Source of the DNA: a virus | DNA length: 64,000 nt | IMG/VR virus record: IMGVR_UViG_3300034283_002790 | Span: 62,001 to 126,000 of that record | Direction: 5' to 3' (one strand) | Shown here: positions 43,078 to 52,145 of the stretch, in pieces | Numbering within the stretch: the first letter of the stretch is position 1 | How the letters are laid out: each line of letters starts with the position of its first letter | Notes under the pieces: generated by a model | Database searches by the model: none | Told to the model about the DNA's origin: nothing | The model's input: the letters and a program-made list of their open reading frames with translations, nothing else | Translations under genes and position numbers: made by a program

Positions 43078-43934
43078 CCAAAAACTATTTCACCCATAAC
43101 ACACAATTGTAAAAAAACATCAGCATCTCCAGCATCTGCCTGCTCTAATAGTATGTTTTCCCAGATTTCAGGGTATTCTGTTTTTATTACTGATATTGAG
43201 TCCAAGATTTTATCCATGTCAACATATCCTAAATATGTTTCATCAATATCTTCATCAAATCTTTTTTGATCAATAATATCACCTTCTATTTTATATTCCC
43301 CTCTATTAAAATTACGAATTACCTCAGATCTTAATTCATCATCATAAAAATAAACTTTGTTTCCTTGTAAGATATATTCTCCAACGGCTTCAGATATAAA
43401 CTGCCCATAACTTTTTATATTATCAGGTAAGTCCATATAATACCAGTAGTTAGATCCACCCTCTAAAGCAGTAACAAATAGATCTATTATATCTTCTTTA
43501 GTAAGTTTTCTATTAAGTGCTTCTTCTCGATATCTGTTATATCTAAACGCAAACCCAACACCTCCAGCACTATATAAATGCCACTGCATTTTTTTTTGTT
43601 TCCAATCTTCAAAATTGAAATTCTCAAGCCCATTTTTTAGTTTCTCTAATTCTTTTTTCTTTGGTTTGATGAAGTCTTGTATAATAAAATCTTTTACACT
43701 GTCATGTAAATCGGAAATGTTAGAAAAATCAAAATTTGAATATAAATCTACCTGTTTTTGTAATTCCTGTATATTATTTTTTAGTCTTTCAAGATCATCC
43801 TTAACTTCTTCCTCAACGATTTTCTCAACTTCACGCATTTCGTCATCAGTAAGACCATATTCATTCAATTGATCATCTTCTTTCAATATTAACCTAATTT
43901 TTTTGAGTTGGGATTCTGTTATTATTATTTTCAT
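43074..43934 (-). CDS. Type B leader protein, 286 aa
   Basis: MKIIITESQLKKIRLILKED with L-K-E. Long coiled-coil stretch (EIVEEEVKDDLERLKNNIQE), then a mixed acidic domain (GGVGFAFRYNRYREEALN). No family recognised. Middle of the tightly spaced leader operon 44979-42505. Confidence 0.6.
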   Translation of the reverse strand: MKIIITESQLKKIRLILKEDDQLNEYGLTDDEMREVEKIVEEEVKDDLERLKNNIQELQKQVDLYSNFDFSNISDLHDSVKDFIIQDFIKPKKKELEKLKNGLENFNFEDWKQKKMQWHLYSAGGVGFAFRYNRYREEALNRKLTKEDIIDLFVTALEGGSNYWYYMDLPDNIKSYGQFISEAVGEYILQGNKVYFYDDELRSEVIRNFNRGEYKIEGDIIDQKRFDEDIDETYLGYVDMDKILDSISVIKTEYPEIWENILLEQADAGDADVFLQLCVMGEIVFG

Positions 43935-43947
43935 AGTGAAAAAGTTT

Positions 43948-44520
43948 TTATAATTGTGGAATTACCACTTCTTCAATCCATGTAGTTAGTTCATCCCATA
44001 AAGATCCCATTTCTTCTTCCAAAGAAATATAATTCTCTGGTTCATACAATAAATAATCCGATTCTTCATCATTAGGTAACAATCCATAATGAGTACCTAC
44101 AAGATTCCCATCATAGTCAACTTCAATATAACCATCCCAGTTTTCATCATCCCATCGTATTGATGATTCGTATTCAATATATTTATCAAATGATTTTGGT
44201 ACATCATTTGTCACGAATTCAACAGGACCTAAATTTTGTAATTCACCATTTATGACTATTTGTTTGTGGTTATCTCTTAAGTCCAATGCGGCTTTTATTT
44301 TTTTACCAACCTCTTGGTCACCCACATCATCATCGTCTTCGTATTTGAATTCGTTTTTTTGTCCACTCTGTAACCATTGACTATAATCACTTAGTATTGT
44401 TTTTTCTTTGTCGTCAAGACCATCATACCCAACCTCTGACATTTTATCAATAATTTGATTAATTACTGGAATATTTTCTAGAAGAAATTTATATTGGGAT
44501 TCGGAAACTATTATTTTCAT
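43948..44520 (-). CDS. Type B leader protein, 190 aa
   Basis: MKIIVSESQYKFLLENIPVI with L-L-E. Paralogue of the protein at 42505, same length, sharing the DKMSxxGYxxLxxxEK segment. The C-terminal half is acidic and beta-rich (WDGYIEVDYDGNLVGTHYG). Confidence 0.6.
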   Translation of the reverse strand: MKIIVSESQYKFLLENIPVINQIIDKMSEVGYDGLDDKEKTILSDYSQWLQSGQKNEFKYEDDDDVGDQEVGKKIKAALDLRDNHKQIVINGELQNLGPVEFVTNDVPKSFDKYIEYESSIRWDDENWDGYIEVDYDGNLVGTHYGLLPNDEESDYLLYEPENYISLEEEMGSLWDELTTWIEEVVIPQL

Positions 44521-44529
44521 ATACTTTTT

Positions 44530-44979
44530 TTATATATCTAATTTAACCCAATTACCTTCTTTGGATTTGATCATAACATCATTCTTATCGGTAGTTTTGA
44601 CCGCCTGAACACTTCCATCTTTAAAATATATAAATTCGCGATTTTTCAAATCCGGAAATTGTTTTATCCATAATTGTTCTTGTTGGCGTTTTTTATCATC
44701 TCTTCGGTTTAATGCCATTTTTACCCCCAAAACAATTCCGCCAATAGCAGGAATTATGATGCCCGCTAATGGACCCGGACAAAATTCACACTCCCCTTCA
44801 ATGACTGAACCACTTTCAACTTTTGGACATAAACCTTGAGACCAACATGGATTATTTTTGAGGGTAGTCCCTGCTTGAGACTTCAAAATGGATATTTTAT
44901 TTTCCGATTCGGTATTTTCTTTGATTATCTTTTTTATAAGATTGACAAGTTGAGATTCGGAAAGTCTTATTTGTTTCAT
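44530..44979 (-). CDS. Type A leader protein with one membrane segment, 149 aa
   Basis: Leader MKQIRLSESQLVNLIKKIIK then E (I-K-E). A Cys-rich segment (CWSQGLCPKVESGSVIEGEC) leads into one membrane helix (LAGIIIPAIGGIVLGVKMAL) and a basic, polar tail. After leader removal this could be a small single-pass protein. TATTTAT element upstream heads the operon. Confidence 0.6.
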   Translation of the reverse strand: MKQIRLSESQLVNLIKKIIKENTESENKISILKSQAGTTLKNNPCWSQGLCPKVESGSVIEGECEFCPGPLAGIIIPAIGGIVLGVKMALNRRDDKKRQQEQLWIKQFPDLKNREFIYFKDGSVQAVKTTDKNDVMIKSKEGNWVKLDI

Positions 44980-45028
44980 TATTATTATTATTATTTACAA
45001 TAATAAATATCCCTAAATACAAAAAATA

Positions 45029-45181
45029 CTAATCAAGTTTATCTAATTGATTCGATAACCAAGAACCCACCCAGGAACCTATTTGGTAACACCCGATAAG
45101 ATAAATTAGAAAATTTGGTAAAATAAAAAATAATAGAATAATTGTGACGATTGCCGCAACATAAATAGACAGTTTATTCAT
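45029..45181 (-). CDS. Small membrane protein, 50 aa
   Basis: Starts MNKLSIYVAAIVTIILLFFI; one long or two short membrane segments followed by a polar end (GSWLSNQLDKLD). It follows the 59-residue gene by 13 bases. Function unknown. Confidence 0.55.
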   Translation of the reverse strand: MNKLSIYVAAIVTIILLFFILPNFLIYLIGCYQIGSWVGSWLSNQLDKLD

Positions 45182-45194
45182 TTAAGATTACTTT

Positions 45195-45374
45195 TTATAA
45201 TCTTGATGCCGACTCAGTTATATGTCTAAGTTTAGTCTCTAATTCTCTGACTTGTCGTAATTGAATCTCATTCAAGTTAATAGATTCCCCTTTGATTGAT
45301 GAAATTCTATTTTGAATTCTTGTGTATTCAAACATGAGTCTTTCATATTCTTTTGCTTTTTGTTCGTTATTCAT
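45195..45374 (-). CDS. Small coiled-coil protein, 59 aa
   Basis: Starts MNNEQKAKEYERLMFEYTRI and continues as one charged amphipathic helix to the end (VRELETKLRHITESASRL). Lies 11 bases after the stop of the leader gene at 45386. Function unknown. Confidence 0.6.
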   Translation of the reverse strand: MNNEQKAKEYERLMFEYTRIQNRISSIKGESINLNEIQLRQVRELETKLRHITESASRL

Positions 45375-45385
45375 ATATGTATTAA

Positions 45386-45808
45386 TTAATTATCAAATAA
45401 ATTGCTGTCACAAATAATCGGGTCGTCAAAAACCTCATAACGACCAAATCTTTGAGTACTTTCTACAACATCCGAAAGTCTACCATCCCCTTTATCCATA
45501 ATGTCTTGTATTTTTTCTGATAAGGGTTCCAAGTACTTACAAACAAGATCATTAGCCCCTTGAAAGGTTCTTGATTTAAGTTCTGAAAATACAAACCTTA
45601 TGGAATCTTCACCTAAAAAATTGTCATTACAAATCAAAAGAGGGTTGTAATGTCTACCCTCAGTATCTTCTTGATAACCAATTTTAAGTTTACAGAAATT
45701 GTCACCCCTCTCAAAAGTTATATCTTGAGTTGAAAATTTGTTTTCTGTCAAAGGTTTTACATTCCCAACAGATGACTCTAAAAGTTGTTTGAACCTACTT
45801 TTATTCAT
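45386..45808 (-). CDS. Type D leader protein, 140 aa
   Basis: MNKSRFKQLLESSVGNVKPL then TE defines the type D leader (also at 54030 and 61727), with two possible sites L-L-E and L-T-E. The body (SIRFVFSELKSRTFQGANDL) is a small alpha/beta domain without recognised family. Confidence 0.6.
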   Translation of the reverse strand: MNKSRFKQLLESSVGNVKPLTENKFSTQDITFERGDNFCKLKIGYQEDTEGRHYNPLLICNDNFLGEDSIRFVFSELKSRTFQGANDLVCKYLEPLSEKIQDIMDKGDGRLSDVVESTQRFGRYEVFDDPIICDSNLFDN

Positions 45809-45909
45809 ATAATTAATTATAATAAAATAATGAAAATAGAAAATCTAATTCTGTTATAAATATTAAAAAAAACATTTACAAACAATAATGAATAAAATTT
45901 TTTAAAAAT

Positions 45910-46470
45910 TTATTCCTCACAATCGGCATTATGATAGGTATTGTAAGTTTTTTTTGAAAATAATGAGGACAGATAACTTTGAACTTCATTAAATTCTGAA
46001 CCATTGATTTTCAGATCCCCATAAGTGTATAAAAAATCAGATAGAATTTTATTAAACAATATTCTTTTATATTGTTCATATCTGGGATAAGTACATGGGT
46101 CGAAATCAGGATCTTTTGATGATTTTTCAAAAATGTCTATCAATATTGATTCTCTTCTTTTGATATGATTAAGAGAAATTATTTTTCTTGATGATTCGGT
46201 GACTATTTTTTGATCACAATCAACATCTTTCTTATATACGGCCATAGTAATTTTAAAAATGTCATGAACTTGTTCCCAACATTCGTTTAGACAATCATCT
46301 TTATGGGAAGAACCTAAATTTGAATTATCAAAATATACTATTAGATGAAGAGAGTTAAGTTCGAAGATATCATCTTTTATTTGTTCTACCTTAATAAAAC
46401 AAACTTTTGGATAACGAATTAAAACATTCTTCTCCAAAAAATTTTTTATAATCAGTGATATCGGCTCCAA
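45910..46470 (-). CDS. Hypothetical protein, 186 aa
   Basis: Alpha/beta protein (IIKNFLEKNVLIRYPKVCFI, ELNSLHLIVYFDNS) with a C-terminal helical region. No main-type leader. It follows the leader gene at 46476 by 5 bases in the same operon. Confidence 0.55.
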   Translation of the reverse strand: MEPISLIIKNFLEKNVLIRYPKVCFIKVEQIKDDIFELNSLHLIVYFDNSNLGSSHKDDCLNECWEQVHDIFKITMAVYKKDVDCDQKIVTESSRKIISLNHIKRRESILIDIFEKSSKDPDFDPCTYPRYEQYKRILFNKILSDFLYTYGDLKINGSEFNEVQSYLSSLFSKKTYNTYHNADCEE

Positions 46471-46475
46471 AACTA

Positions 46476-46913
46476 TTAATCGAATTTTTTGTGCATAAAT
46501 CTACCACCTTCTGGCATTCTTCCTTCTTCTTTTTTATTGGCAAACTTAAAAAAACTTAGAACCGAACGAATCCCAACCTCCAAATTATCCTCAAAAGTTC
46601 CGTTATGTTTTGGTACACTCACAAACAATACTTGATCGTCTTTTGATCTTGCTCTTCTTGGTTGAATGACATATCTACCATCTGAATTAACCGTGATTTG
46701 TAGGTCTTCTCCTGGTTTTCTTACCTCAATAAAATCATTCATCAAACCACTTATTTTAGCGTCTATACCATTATTAATTAATTCTTTTTCTAATTTACGT
46801 AGATTGTTTGGTGGTACATCCCTATATTTGACAACTTGATTTTCACTTTCTATAATCACTTGTTTTACAATTTTTTCTAAATCCCTTTCTGTTAACTTTA
46901 TAATTTTTTTCAT
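46476..46913 (-). CDS. Type A leader protein, 145 aa
   Basis: Leader KKIIKLTERDLEKIVKQVII then E (I-I-E). The body has a basic beta domain (GRYVIQPRRARSKDDQVLFV) and a Lys/Arg-rich end. TATTTAT element before the start. Confidence 0.6.
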   Translation of the reverse strand: MKKIIKLTERDLEKIVKQVIIESENQVVKYRDVPPNNLRKLEKELINNGIDAKISGLMNDFIEVRKPGEDLQITVNSDGRYVIQPRRARSKDDQVLFVSVPKHNGTFEDNLEVGIRSVLSFFKFANKKEEGRMPEGGRFMHKKFD

Positions 46914-46948
46914 TTTTTTTTATAATAAATATACGAATTTATTCAAAT

Positions 46949-46978
46949 AAAAAACCCCATTAATTAAATGGGGTTAAA
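46949..46978 (-). terminator. Intrinsic terminator
   Basis: AACCCCAT/ATGGGGTT hairpin behind the small lipoprotein gene, T-run on the minus strand. Confidence 0.8.
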
Positions 46979-46997
46979 TAATTCTATAAAATATAAA

Positions 46998-47174
46998 TTA
47001 TTTTTCAAGGGATGATTTGTTGTCAGATGCATTTTGAGTTGAATCATCATTTCCAGTAGTATCTGTTGTAGTGGTGTTTTGAGTTGACTCAGTTTTTGAG
47101 TTTTCTGAACCACAAGAACTAACTAGAATTGTGAAAATCATGGTCAAAAGACCTGACAAAACTAACATTTTCAT
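46998..47174 (-). CDS. Small lipoprotein, about 58 aa
   Basis: MKMLVLSGLLTMIFTILVSSC is a lipoprotein signal (lipobox LVSSC), the mature part is only about 37 residues of Ser/Thr/Asp/Asn (TTTDTTGNDDSTQNAS). The ATG at 47174 overlaps a TATTTAT element, so the next ATG at 47168 may be used. The upstream extension to 47207 would spoil the signal. Possibly a lysis lipoprotein or an outer-membrane exclusion protein. Confidence 0.6.
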   Translation of the reverse strand: MKMLVLSGLLTMIFTILVSSCGSENSKTESTQNTTTTDTTGNDDSTQNASDNKSSLEK

Positions 47175-47256
47175 AAATAAAAAATTAATTGGTTTATTTG
47201 TTAACAAATATTAACAAATATAAATATAATAATCAATAGTGTTTATGATTTTATTT

Positions 47257-47643
47257 TCAATAAAAGTCATCTTCCCAAAACAGATCAATAATTTTGGAAA
47301 ATTTTAACCCCAACGCAAAAAACTTTTCTAACTTGGGTATTTCATATAAATTATATATAAATCCATTTTCACTAATAATCCACTCCTGATCAAGTCTATT
47401 CTGATATAAAAATTTTTCACCCTCAATATCAATCAAAAACATTGGACCATAAAAATTTAACATACTTCTTGTATATTCTGGAGGTGAAACTCTGCTTAAT
47501 TCAAGTGGTATATCATAGGATGATTGAATTATTGAGATTTTATTTGTAAAATCTAAACCATTTTTTATTAAAAAGTTTTTGAGAAATTCGTCTTGGGACT
47601 CAACTAATAATTTTTTTTGTTTCGGATTAATAATTATTTTCAT
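47257..47643 (-). CDS. Type B leader protein, 128 aa
   Basis: MKIIINPKQKKLLVESQDEF with L-V-E. The following domain (SYDIPLELSRVSPPEYTRSM, FLYQNRLDQEWIISENGFIY) is a compact alpha/beta unit without recognised family. Confidence 0.55.
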   Translation of the reverse strand: MKIIINPKQKKLLVESQDEFLKNFLIKNGLDFTNKISIIQSSYDIPLELSRVSPPEYTRSMLNFYGPMFLIDIEGEKFLYQNRLDQEWIISENGFIYNLYEIPKLEKFFALGLKFSKIIDLFWEDDFY

Positions 47644-47686
47644 AATGGTTATTCTTTATCAATAATCACGGTTTGGATTTTAGTTG

Positions 47687-48145
47687 TTATAGTTGAAAAT
47701 CTGAAGGGTCTATATCGCAATCATTTTCAACAAGAAGACCTTTCAATATATTTAAAGATTCGTCAAATAAATGACCCAATTCCAATAACTCAATTTCAAT
47801 CTCATACTCACCCATATATTCGTTGTAAAGTTGAATTATTTCATTTAAAAATTCATACCCTTGTTCGCATAAATCATCCTCACTTGAGGTTGACCTAAGC
47901 ATTTCTATATCTGAATTTATCAAAGATAATTCACTTGTGAGTTCGTCTTCCAATTTCAAAAAATCATCCCTGTATTTTTCTATACTCCTCATAGTGTTAA
48001 TATCCCCTTTTGTGGATAAAATATTAATCACATAGTTAAACATATCTTCTACACTATACACATCTTCTATATTCTGACTTTCTTTGATTGTTTTTTTTAC
48101 AACTCTAATTAAATCTGATTCTGTCAATCTTATTACTTTTTTCAT
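47687..48145 (-). CDS. Type A leader protein, 152 aa
   Basis: Leader KKVIRLTESDLIRVVKKTIK then E (I-K-E). Body acidic and helical (YRDDFLKLEDELTSELSLIN), likely a coiled-coil. TATTTAT element 10 bases before the first ATG. Confidence 0.6.
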   Translation of the reverse strand: MKKVIRLTESDLIRVVKKTIKESQNIEDVYSVEDMFNYVINILSTKGDINTMRSIEKYRDDFLKLEDELTSELSLINSDIEMLRSTSSEDDLCEQGYEFLNEIIQLYNEYMGEYEIEIELLELGHLFDESLNILKGLLVENDCDIDPSDFQL

Positions 48146-48167
48146 GTCATTGTTTTTATTATAAATA

Positions 48168-48743
48168 CTAAAATTTTATATTAAAATTTGTGGCACCTAG
48201 TTTATTTAATTGATTCATATATTTTTTTTTATCTTCAGTGGATGGTACTTCGTAAGTGTTTAAAAGTTGCCTACCATATTTTTTGAGGAATTTCAAATCC
48301 CCACCCTTTTGATTTGTAAATTCTGAAGTAAATTGAATGTGATAATAGTCCCATCCCCATGAAAGCCCATACGATTCAAACCCCATTTTTTGGGCAATTT
48401 GTAACATCTCATCTGTTGGTCTATCCCATTTGGTTCCATTCCAATGATAAACATCAACTGCATGACCATAATTATGAATTCCTAAACCCCCAGGAACCTT
48501 GCTTGTTCCTCTATCGAAAAAAATTTCTTGTTTTTCGAAATCTCTATAACTTTCTGATATCTTAAAAATAATTCCCTTCGATTTCCAATAGTCAAAAAGT
48601 TCTTTAAATTGTTTTTGGACATATGGGTGAAGTTTTTTTAGATGTTCATTTATAGAAGAATCCATTTCCTGGCTGTAAGAACTTTCTGATGAAATTTCTT
48701 CAACAAGATATTTGAATTGTGATTTAGAAATAACAAATTTCAT
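48168..48743 (-). CDS. M15-type (VanY-like) peptidoglycan peptidase with type B leader
   Basis: 191 aa. Leader MKFVISKSQFKYLVEE with L-V-E. From residue 30 on a peptidase M15 domain: SESYRDFEKQ, then HNYGHAVDV (His94 and Asp97 among the zinc ligands) and WDYYHIQF (His135). This is the pattern of L-alanyl-D-glutamate or D,D-carboxypeptidase endolysins. An enzyme that cuts peptidoglycan and carries a putative capsid-targeting leader is a good candidate for an injected or virion-borne lysin. Confidence 0.8.
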   Translation of the reverse strand: MKFVISKSQFKYLVEEISSESSYSQEMDSSINEHLKKLHPYVQKQFKELFDYWKSKGIIFKISESYRDFEKQEIFFDRGTSKVPGGLGIHNYGHAVDVYHWNGTKWDRPTDEMLQIAQKMGFESYGLSWGWDYYHIQFTSEFTNQKGGDLKFLKKYGRQLLNTYEVPSTEDKKKYMNQLNKLGATNFNIKF

Positions 48744-48787
48744 ATATCATAAATACACCCTATGAATGATTTACTTACTATAGAAGG

Positions 48788-49681
48788 TTAACCTATATAA
48801 AATAAGTGCCAGGGTTCTGGACCCCTTACCTTTCCTCTTGTTGTTGATTCGGTGTAAGTAACTTCAAGATTATATTTTGACGCATTATTTCTTATGCAAG
48901 ATTTGACATTAGGTCTTGAATTCCACCACTCAGGGTCAGTTGAAAATATATCAAATGCCTTTCCTGTGTGGTGTTGGCTAAACCCAGGAAGGGCATTCCA
49001 TTTTTGAGTATCGTCAACACCCCTAGATTGTGCCTTTTTTCCAAAATTATCGATTTGGGAGGTATAACTTCTATAATGAGATACAATATTCTGTACCGAC
49101 CCAATTTCATTCGAATATTTACCTCTACAAAATTTAATTAACTTCAAAACTGAAGACTCCGCTTCTTTATTAATCCCACCACCATCTTCTCTTGTCGTAC
49201 CTTCTTGATCTAATTCTTTTTGTATGTGATCAGCGGTAATTTTCAGATTATATTTTTTAGACATTCGTGAAATTAAGTCGTCAACTTCTTTGTTTTTTGT
49301 GGATGAAGAACTAGATGGTTTTGAAGTTTTTGTTTCTGGAAAATCTTCCACTTCTTCTTCATCATCCTCTGGTTTGACTAATGGTTCTGGTTTCTCTTTA
49401 TGGGTATTTTTTTTACCTTCAGTCTTTGAATCTCCGGGTCTCCAACCCTCACAAAATTTATTTCTAAGTTCCGTGTTTTCAGAATGTGTTCCAGATGATC
49501 CATATTCTTGTCGAACCTTCTTCCAGGATAAACCGGCTTTAGTCACAACATTATATGGTATGTCTTTTTTACATGCAGACATACTACTATATCCTTCATG
49601 CTCCTCACCTGAGAAACCTTCGGTCAAGTAATACATGTTAAGAATTTCCCTTTTTTCAGACTCAGATATAGTAAATCTCAT
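48788..49681 (-). CDS. M15-like peptidase with type C leader
   Basis: 297 aa. Leader MRFTISESEKREILNMYYLT then E (L-T-E). Residues about 20-75 are a small domain, a charged Lys/Glu/Pro/Ser linker covers about 75-130, and the C-terminal part (HYRSYTSQIDNFGKKAQSRG, then FSQHHTGKAFDIFS and EPWHLFYIG) has the M15 metal ligand pattern SxHxxGxAxD and the terminal W-H. Different from the neighbour at 48168 in sequence and leader, so not a recent duplicate. Confidence 0.75.
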   Translation of the reverse strand: MRFTISESEKREILNMYYLTEGFSGEEHEGYSSMSACKKDIPYNVVTKAGLSWKKVRQEYGSSGTHSENTELRNKFCEGWRPGDSKTEGKKNTHKEKPEPLVKPEDDEEEVEDFPETKTSKPSSSSSTKNKEVDDLISRMSKKYNLKITADHIQKELDQEGTTREDGGGINKEAESSVLKLIKFCRGKYSNEIGSVQNIVSHYRSYTSQIDNFGKKAQSRGVDDTQKWNALPGFSQHHTGKAFDIFSTDPEWWNSRPNVKSCIRNNASKYNLEVTYTESTTRGKVRGPEPWHLFYIG

Positions 49682-49707
49682 AATAGTTGGGTATTGGGTT
49701 TTTTTAC

Positions 49708-49782
49708 TTATTTAACTCTAGGAACTATTTTTTTAATCAATGAAATCAATTGTGATTCACTTAGTCTAATTTGTTTTTTCAT
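49708..49782 (-). CDS. Orphan type A leader peptide, 24 aa
   Basis: KKQIRLSESQLISLIKKIV followed by PRVK and a stop: a type A leader with no body and no (I/L)-x-E end. Its ATG overlaps the stop of the upstream gene (ATGA), so it should be translated. Either the body was lost, or a free leader peptide is made. It is the shortest gene that I support here. Confidence 0.55.
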   Translation of the reverse strand: MKKQIRLSESQLISLIKKIVPRVK

Positions 49783-50354
49783 AGCGTTTTAGTCAAATTA
49801 AAATTGGGTATTATTGTCCCAACCGGAAAAGGGGAACCTTCAGGTGCTTGAGTAATTGAGGTTTGTCCTGGGTGAACCCTGACCGATTTACGTAAAGGGA
49901 CTGCCATTTCGTTAAGTGGACCAAAACATTCGGCTAAATCAACCCCATTTACATTTTTAAATATTCTACATGGCATACAAAACATATTACTCATTTGATT
50001 ACTTTCTCCTTCACCTATTACAAATGAACGATTAACCGTTGGTAATGTTTCCCAAGTGGGTGCTTGTGGAACTTCATCGTAATACCAAAAAAATGACCAA
50101 ACAGTATTTTCTGTTCCATCGGGAGTGATAGATGGATCAGAAACCAATTCGATATTTGCAATTGAGGTTCCATTCATGACTGGACAAACCGATCTTCCTT
50201 CTCTGAATTTGTTTCCTTGTACTTCGATTATTTTTCCAGTTGGTTTCGCACCTGACGCACCACAAAAAGCAAACTTACCGTTGTATATTCTCAATGCGTG
50301 GTCAATTGAATTTTTTTTAGTTGTTTTTTTAAAAAAAGAAAATAAATTTTTCAT
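49779..50354 (-). CDS. Hypothetical protein, 191 aa, probably structural
   Basis: Basic N-terminal helix (MKNLFSFFKKTTKKNSIDHA) followed by a beta-rich domain (NGKFAFCGASGAKPTGKIIE, VWSFFWYYDEVPQAPTWE). It is translated before, and coupled to, the orphan leader. TATTTAT element upstream. No family recognised. Confidence 0.5.
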   Translation of the reverse strand: MKNLFSFFKKTTKKNSIDHALRIYNGKFAFCGASGAKPTGKIIEVQGNKFREGRSVCPVMNGTSIANIELVSDPSITPDGTENTVWSFFWYYDEVPQAPTWETLPTVNRSFVIGEGESNQMSNMFCMPCRIFKNVNGVDLAECFGPLNEMAVPLRKSVRVHPGQTSITQAPEGSPFPVGTIIPNFNLTKTL

Positions 50355-50384
50355 ATGTAATTATAAATATTAACAAAAACCTAT

Positions 50385-50894
50385 TTAACCATTTGCCAGG
50401 TCAAATCCAGTTGTAAATTCTTCCTCCGTCACACCAAGAACTTTATTTTTTTCACCCCCGACAGGAATACCAGTTTCCATGTTTATTATTGATCTTGCAA
50501 TTTGTTTACCATATTTATCCCAAGTTAATAGATCGGTTGTTTTTACCCCAATTTGATTTGCAACAAATGACGCATAATTGTTTGGATCATTTGACCCATG
50601 ACCAGATGGTGCATATTTTTTAAATAACTTAATTAAACTCGTGGAAGTTAATCCTTTTCCAAAATAAGTATTTTTTAAATTTTTGACACCGGCCCTTACA
50701 CCATACTTCATTTCTTTGAACTTGAGTTTTCCATTTACGTCACCGTTCAAACCATCCCAATCGTCCGGGGGGTTTTGAATAAGTGCCATAGGATTTTTAT
50801 AAGTAATTGCCCAACCTCCGGTGGATCCGGCAATAGATGTTTGGTCCTCTTTTATGATTTCTAAGATTCTTTGTATATTTTCTTGTAGGTTCAT
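50385..50894 (-). CDS. P5-like structural/lysozyme-related protein with leader
   Basis: 169 aa. MNLQENIQRILEIIKED is leader-like with I-L-E and I-K-E. The rest (GWAITYKNPMALIQNPPDDW, FKEMKYGVRAGVKNLKNTYF, LIKLFKKYAPSGHGSNDPNN) follows a pattern common in phage structural proteins related to PRD1 P5 and virion muramidases: an NP..I....W.G start, EYGIRA-like segment and YAP...N. Enzymatic activity is uncertain. Confidence 0.6.
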   Translation of the reverse strand: MNLQENIQRILEIIKEDQTSIAGSTGGWAITYKNPMALIQNPPDDWDGLNGDVNGKLKFKEMKYGVRAGVKNLKNTYFGKGLTSTSLIKLFKKYAPSGHGSNDPNNYASFVANQIGVKTTDLLTWDKYGKQIARSIINMETGIPVGGEKNKVLGVTEEEFTTGFDLANG

Positions 50895-50923
50895 ATTAAT
50901 AAATATTGTAGGATCAAAGAAAT

Positions 50924-51811
50924 TTAACTCGATTTACTATCAAGTTCTGATCCGATGGTTTTATAGATTGGTTTATTACCATGGGGTTCTATTTTTCCAA
51001 TTGGGGGATCAATTACCTCAACTCCCTGATCTTTAAATTTTTGGTAATATTTTTTGACTTTTTCTTCTTTAATATTTTTTAATCCACCCCAACCCCATGA
51101 TCCTTGGATTGCAAATAAATTCGCTCTAGGAAATTTATTTCTAAGTTCTGAAACTAAACCTGGGATATTATCTTTGGAACTAAAAGCACCATTTGTCCCA
51201 ATACAAATTGCAATATTTTTTACTTTTTTTGATCCGGGATGATTTTCTACCGCATCTAATAACCAATTCAATCCCATACCCCCCAACCACAATGAACGTT
51301 TGGATCCTTTGTCTGATATCAGACTAAACTTCGAACTACCGTTAGCAACATATGGTGTTTGTGAATCACCAATAACGATATTGCTTTTAATATTTTTATC
51401 ATCTAGGATTGTCTCCGTTTTGTCTTTTTTGATATTTAATAAATCTGTATTTTCAAAGTTTTTATTAACTAGTTCTTCTACTATTTTTTGAAGAACTTCT
51501 TTTGTAACAACACCTGTAACTTCCATGGAGTTTTCTTCCTGGAAGTTTTCAACCGAAATTTCAGTTTCCGGACCAAATTTTCCGTCTACACCCCATTTGG
51601 GTAGCGAAAACCCAAGAAATTGTAATGCGATTTGTATCATTTCAACTCTTTTATCATATGGTATTGGTGTTGATTTTCTTTCTAAGGTACTATTTTCATC
51701 AATTAATTTTTGTAAACCCGTTACAACAATACTATCTTTTTTAGAAATTCCCATAAGATCTTTAATCCTGTCGATCTCTTCACCGATAATTTTTAGATTG
51801 GGATTCCTCAT
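50924..51811 (-). CDS. Peptidoglycan-binding plus SGNH-hydrolase-like protein with leader
   Basis: 295 aa. Leader-like helix NLKIIGEEIDRIKDLMG, then a peptidoglycan-binding domain at about 48-112 (KRVEMIQIALQFLGFSLPKW, VDGKFGPETEISVENFQEE) and an SGNH/GDSL-like fold at about 140-290 with block I IVIGDSQT, a CIGTNG block and a late PHGNK that may hold the catalytic His. This could de-acetylate or de-esterify cell-wall glycans. A good match to a wall-directed esterase. Confidence 0.75.
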   Translation of the reverse strand: MRNPNLKIIGEEIDRIKDLMGISKKDSIVVTGLQKLIDENSTLERKSTPIPYDKRVEMIQIALQFLGFSLPKWGVDGKFGPETEISVENFQEENSMEVTGVVTKEVLQKIVEELVNKNFENTDLLNIKKDKTETILDDKNIKSNIVIGDSQTPYVANGSSKFSLISDKGSKRSLWLGGMGLNWLLDAVENHPGSKKVKNIAICIGTNGAFSSKDNIPGLVSELRNKFPRANLFAIQGSWGWGGLKNIKEEKVKKYYQKFKDQGVEVIDPPIGKIEPHGNKPIYKTIGSELDSKSS

Positions 51812-51819
51812 ATAATAAC

Positions 51820-52143
51820 TTAAAAGTCGTATAAATTATCGATGTCAACACAATTAAAATTACACATTTCACAGTATGATTCATAAATTTCTTGTTTTTT
51901 ATAGTTATCAATAAATTTATCAACCATGGAAATTTTATCACCACTTAAATCAGAATAGTTTTCCTCCAATTCTTTTATTACTTTGAATTTTACTCCTTCC
52001 AGTAAGTCGTCAAAATTAATTTTTTCACAATCTTTTGGGTCTAAATTGTGTTTAAAGTCATCAAGGTGCTTATTTATGACATCATTCATGTATGACATCC
52101 TTCTTAATAAATAATATTGTGATTCGGAAATTAAAATTTTCAT
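51820..52143 (-). CDS. Type B (RR subtype) leader protein, 107 aa
   Basis: MKILISESQYYLLRRMSYMN. First of four neighbouring genes whose leader ends in RR instead of LxE, followed by I/V-x-D and an acidic helical body. Two Cys near the C-terminus (CEMCNFNC). Confidence 0.55.
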   Translation of the reverse strand: MKILISESQYYLLRRMSYMNDVINKHLDDFKHNLDPKDCEKINFDDLLEGVKFKVIKELEENYSDLSGDKISMVDKFIDNYKKQEIYESYCEMCNFNCVDIDNLYDF

Positions 52144-52145
52144 TT

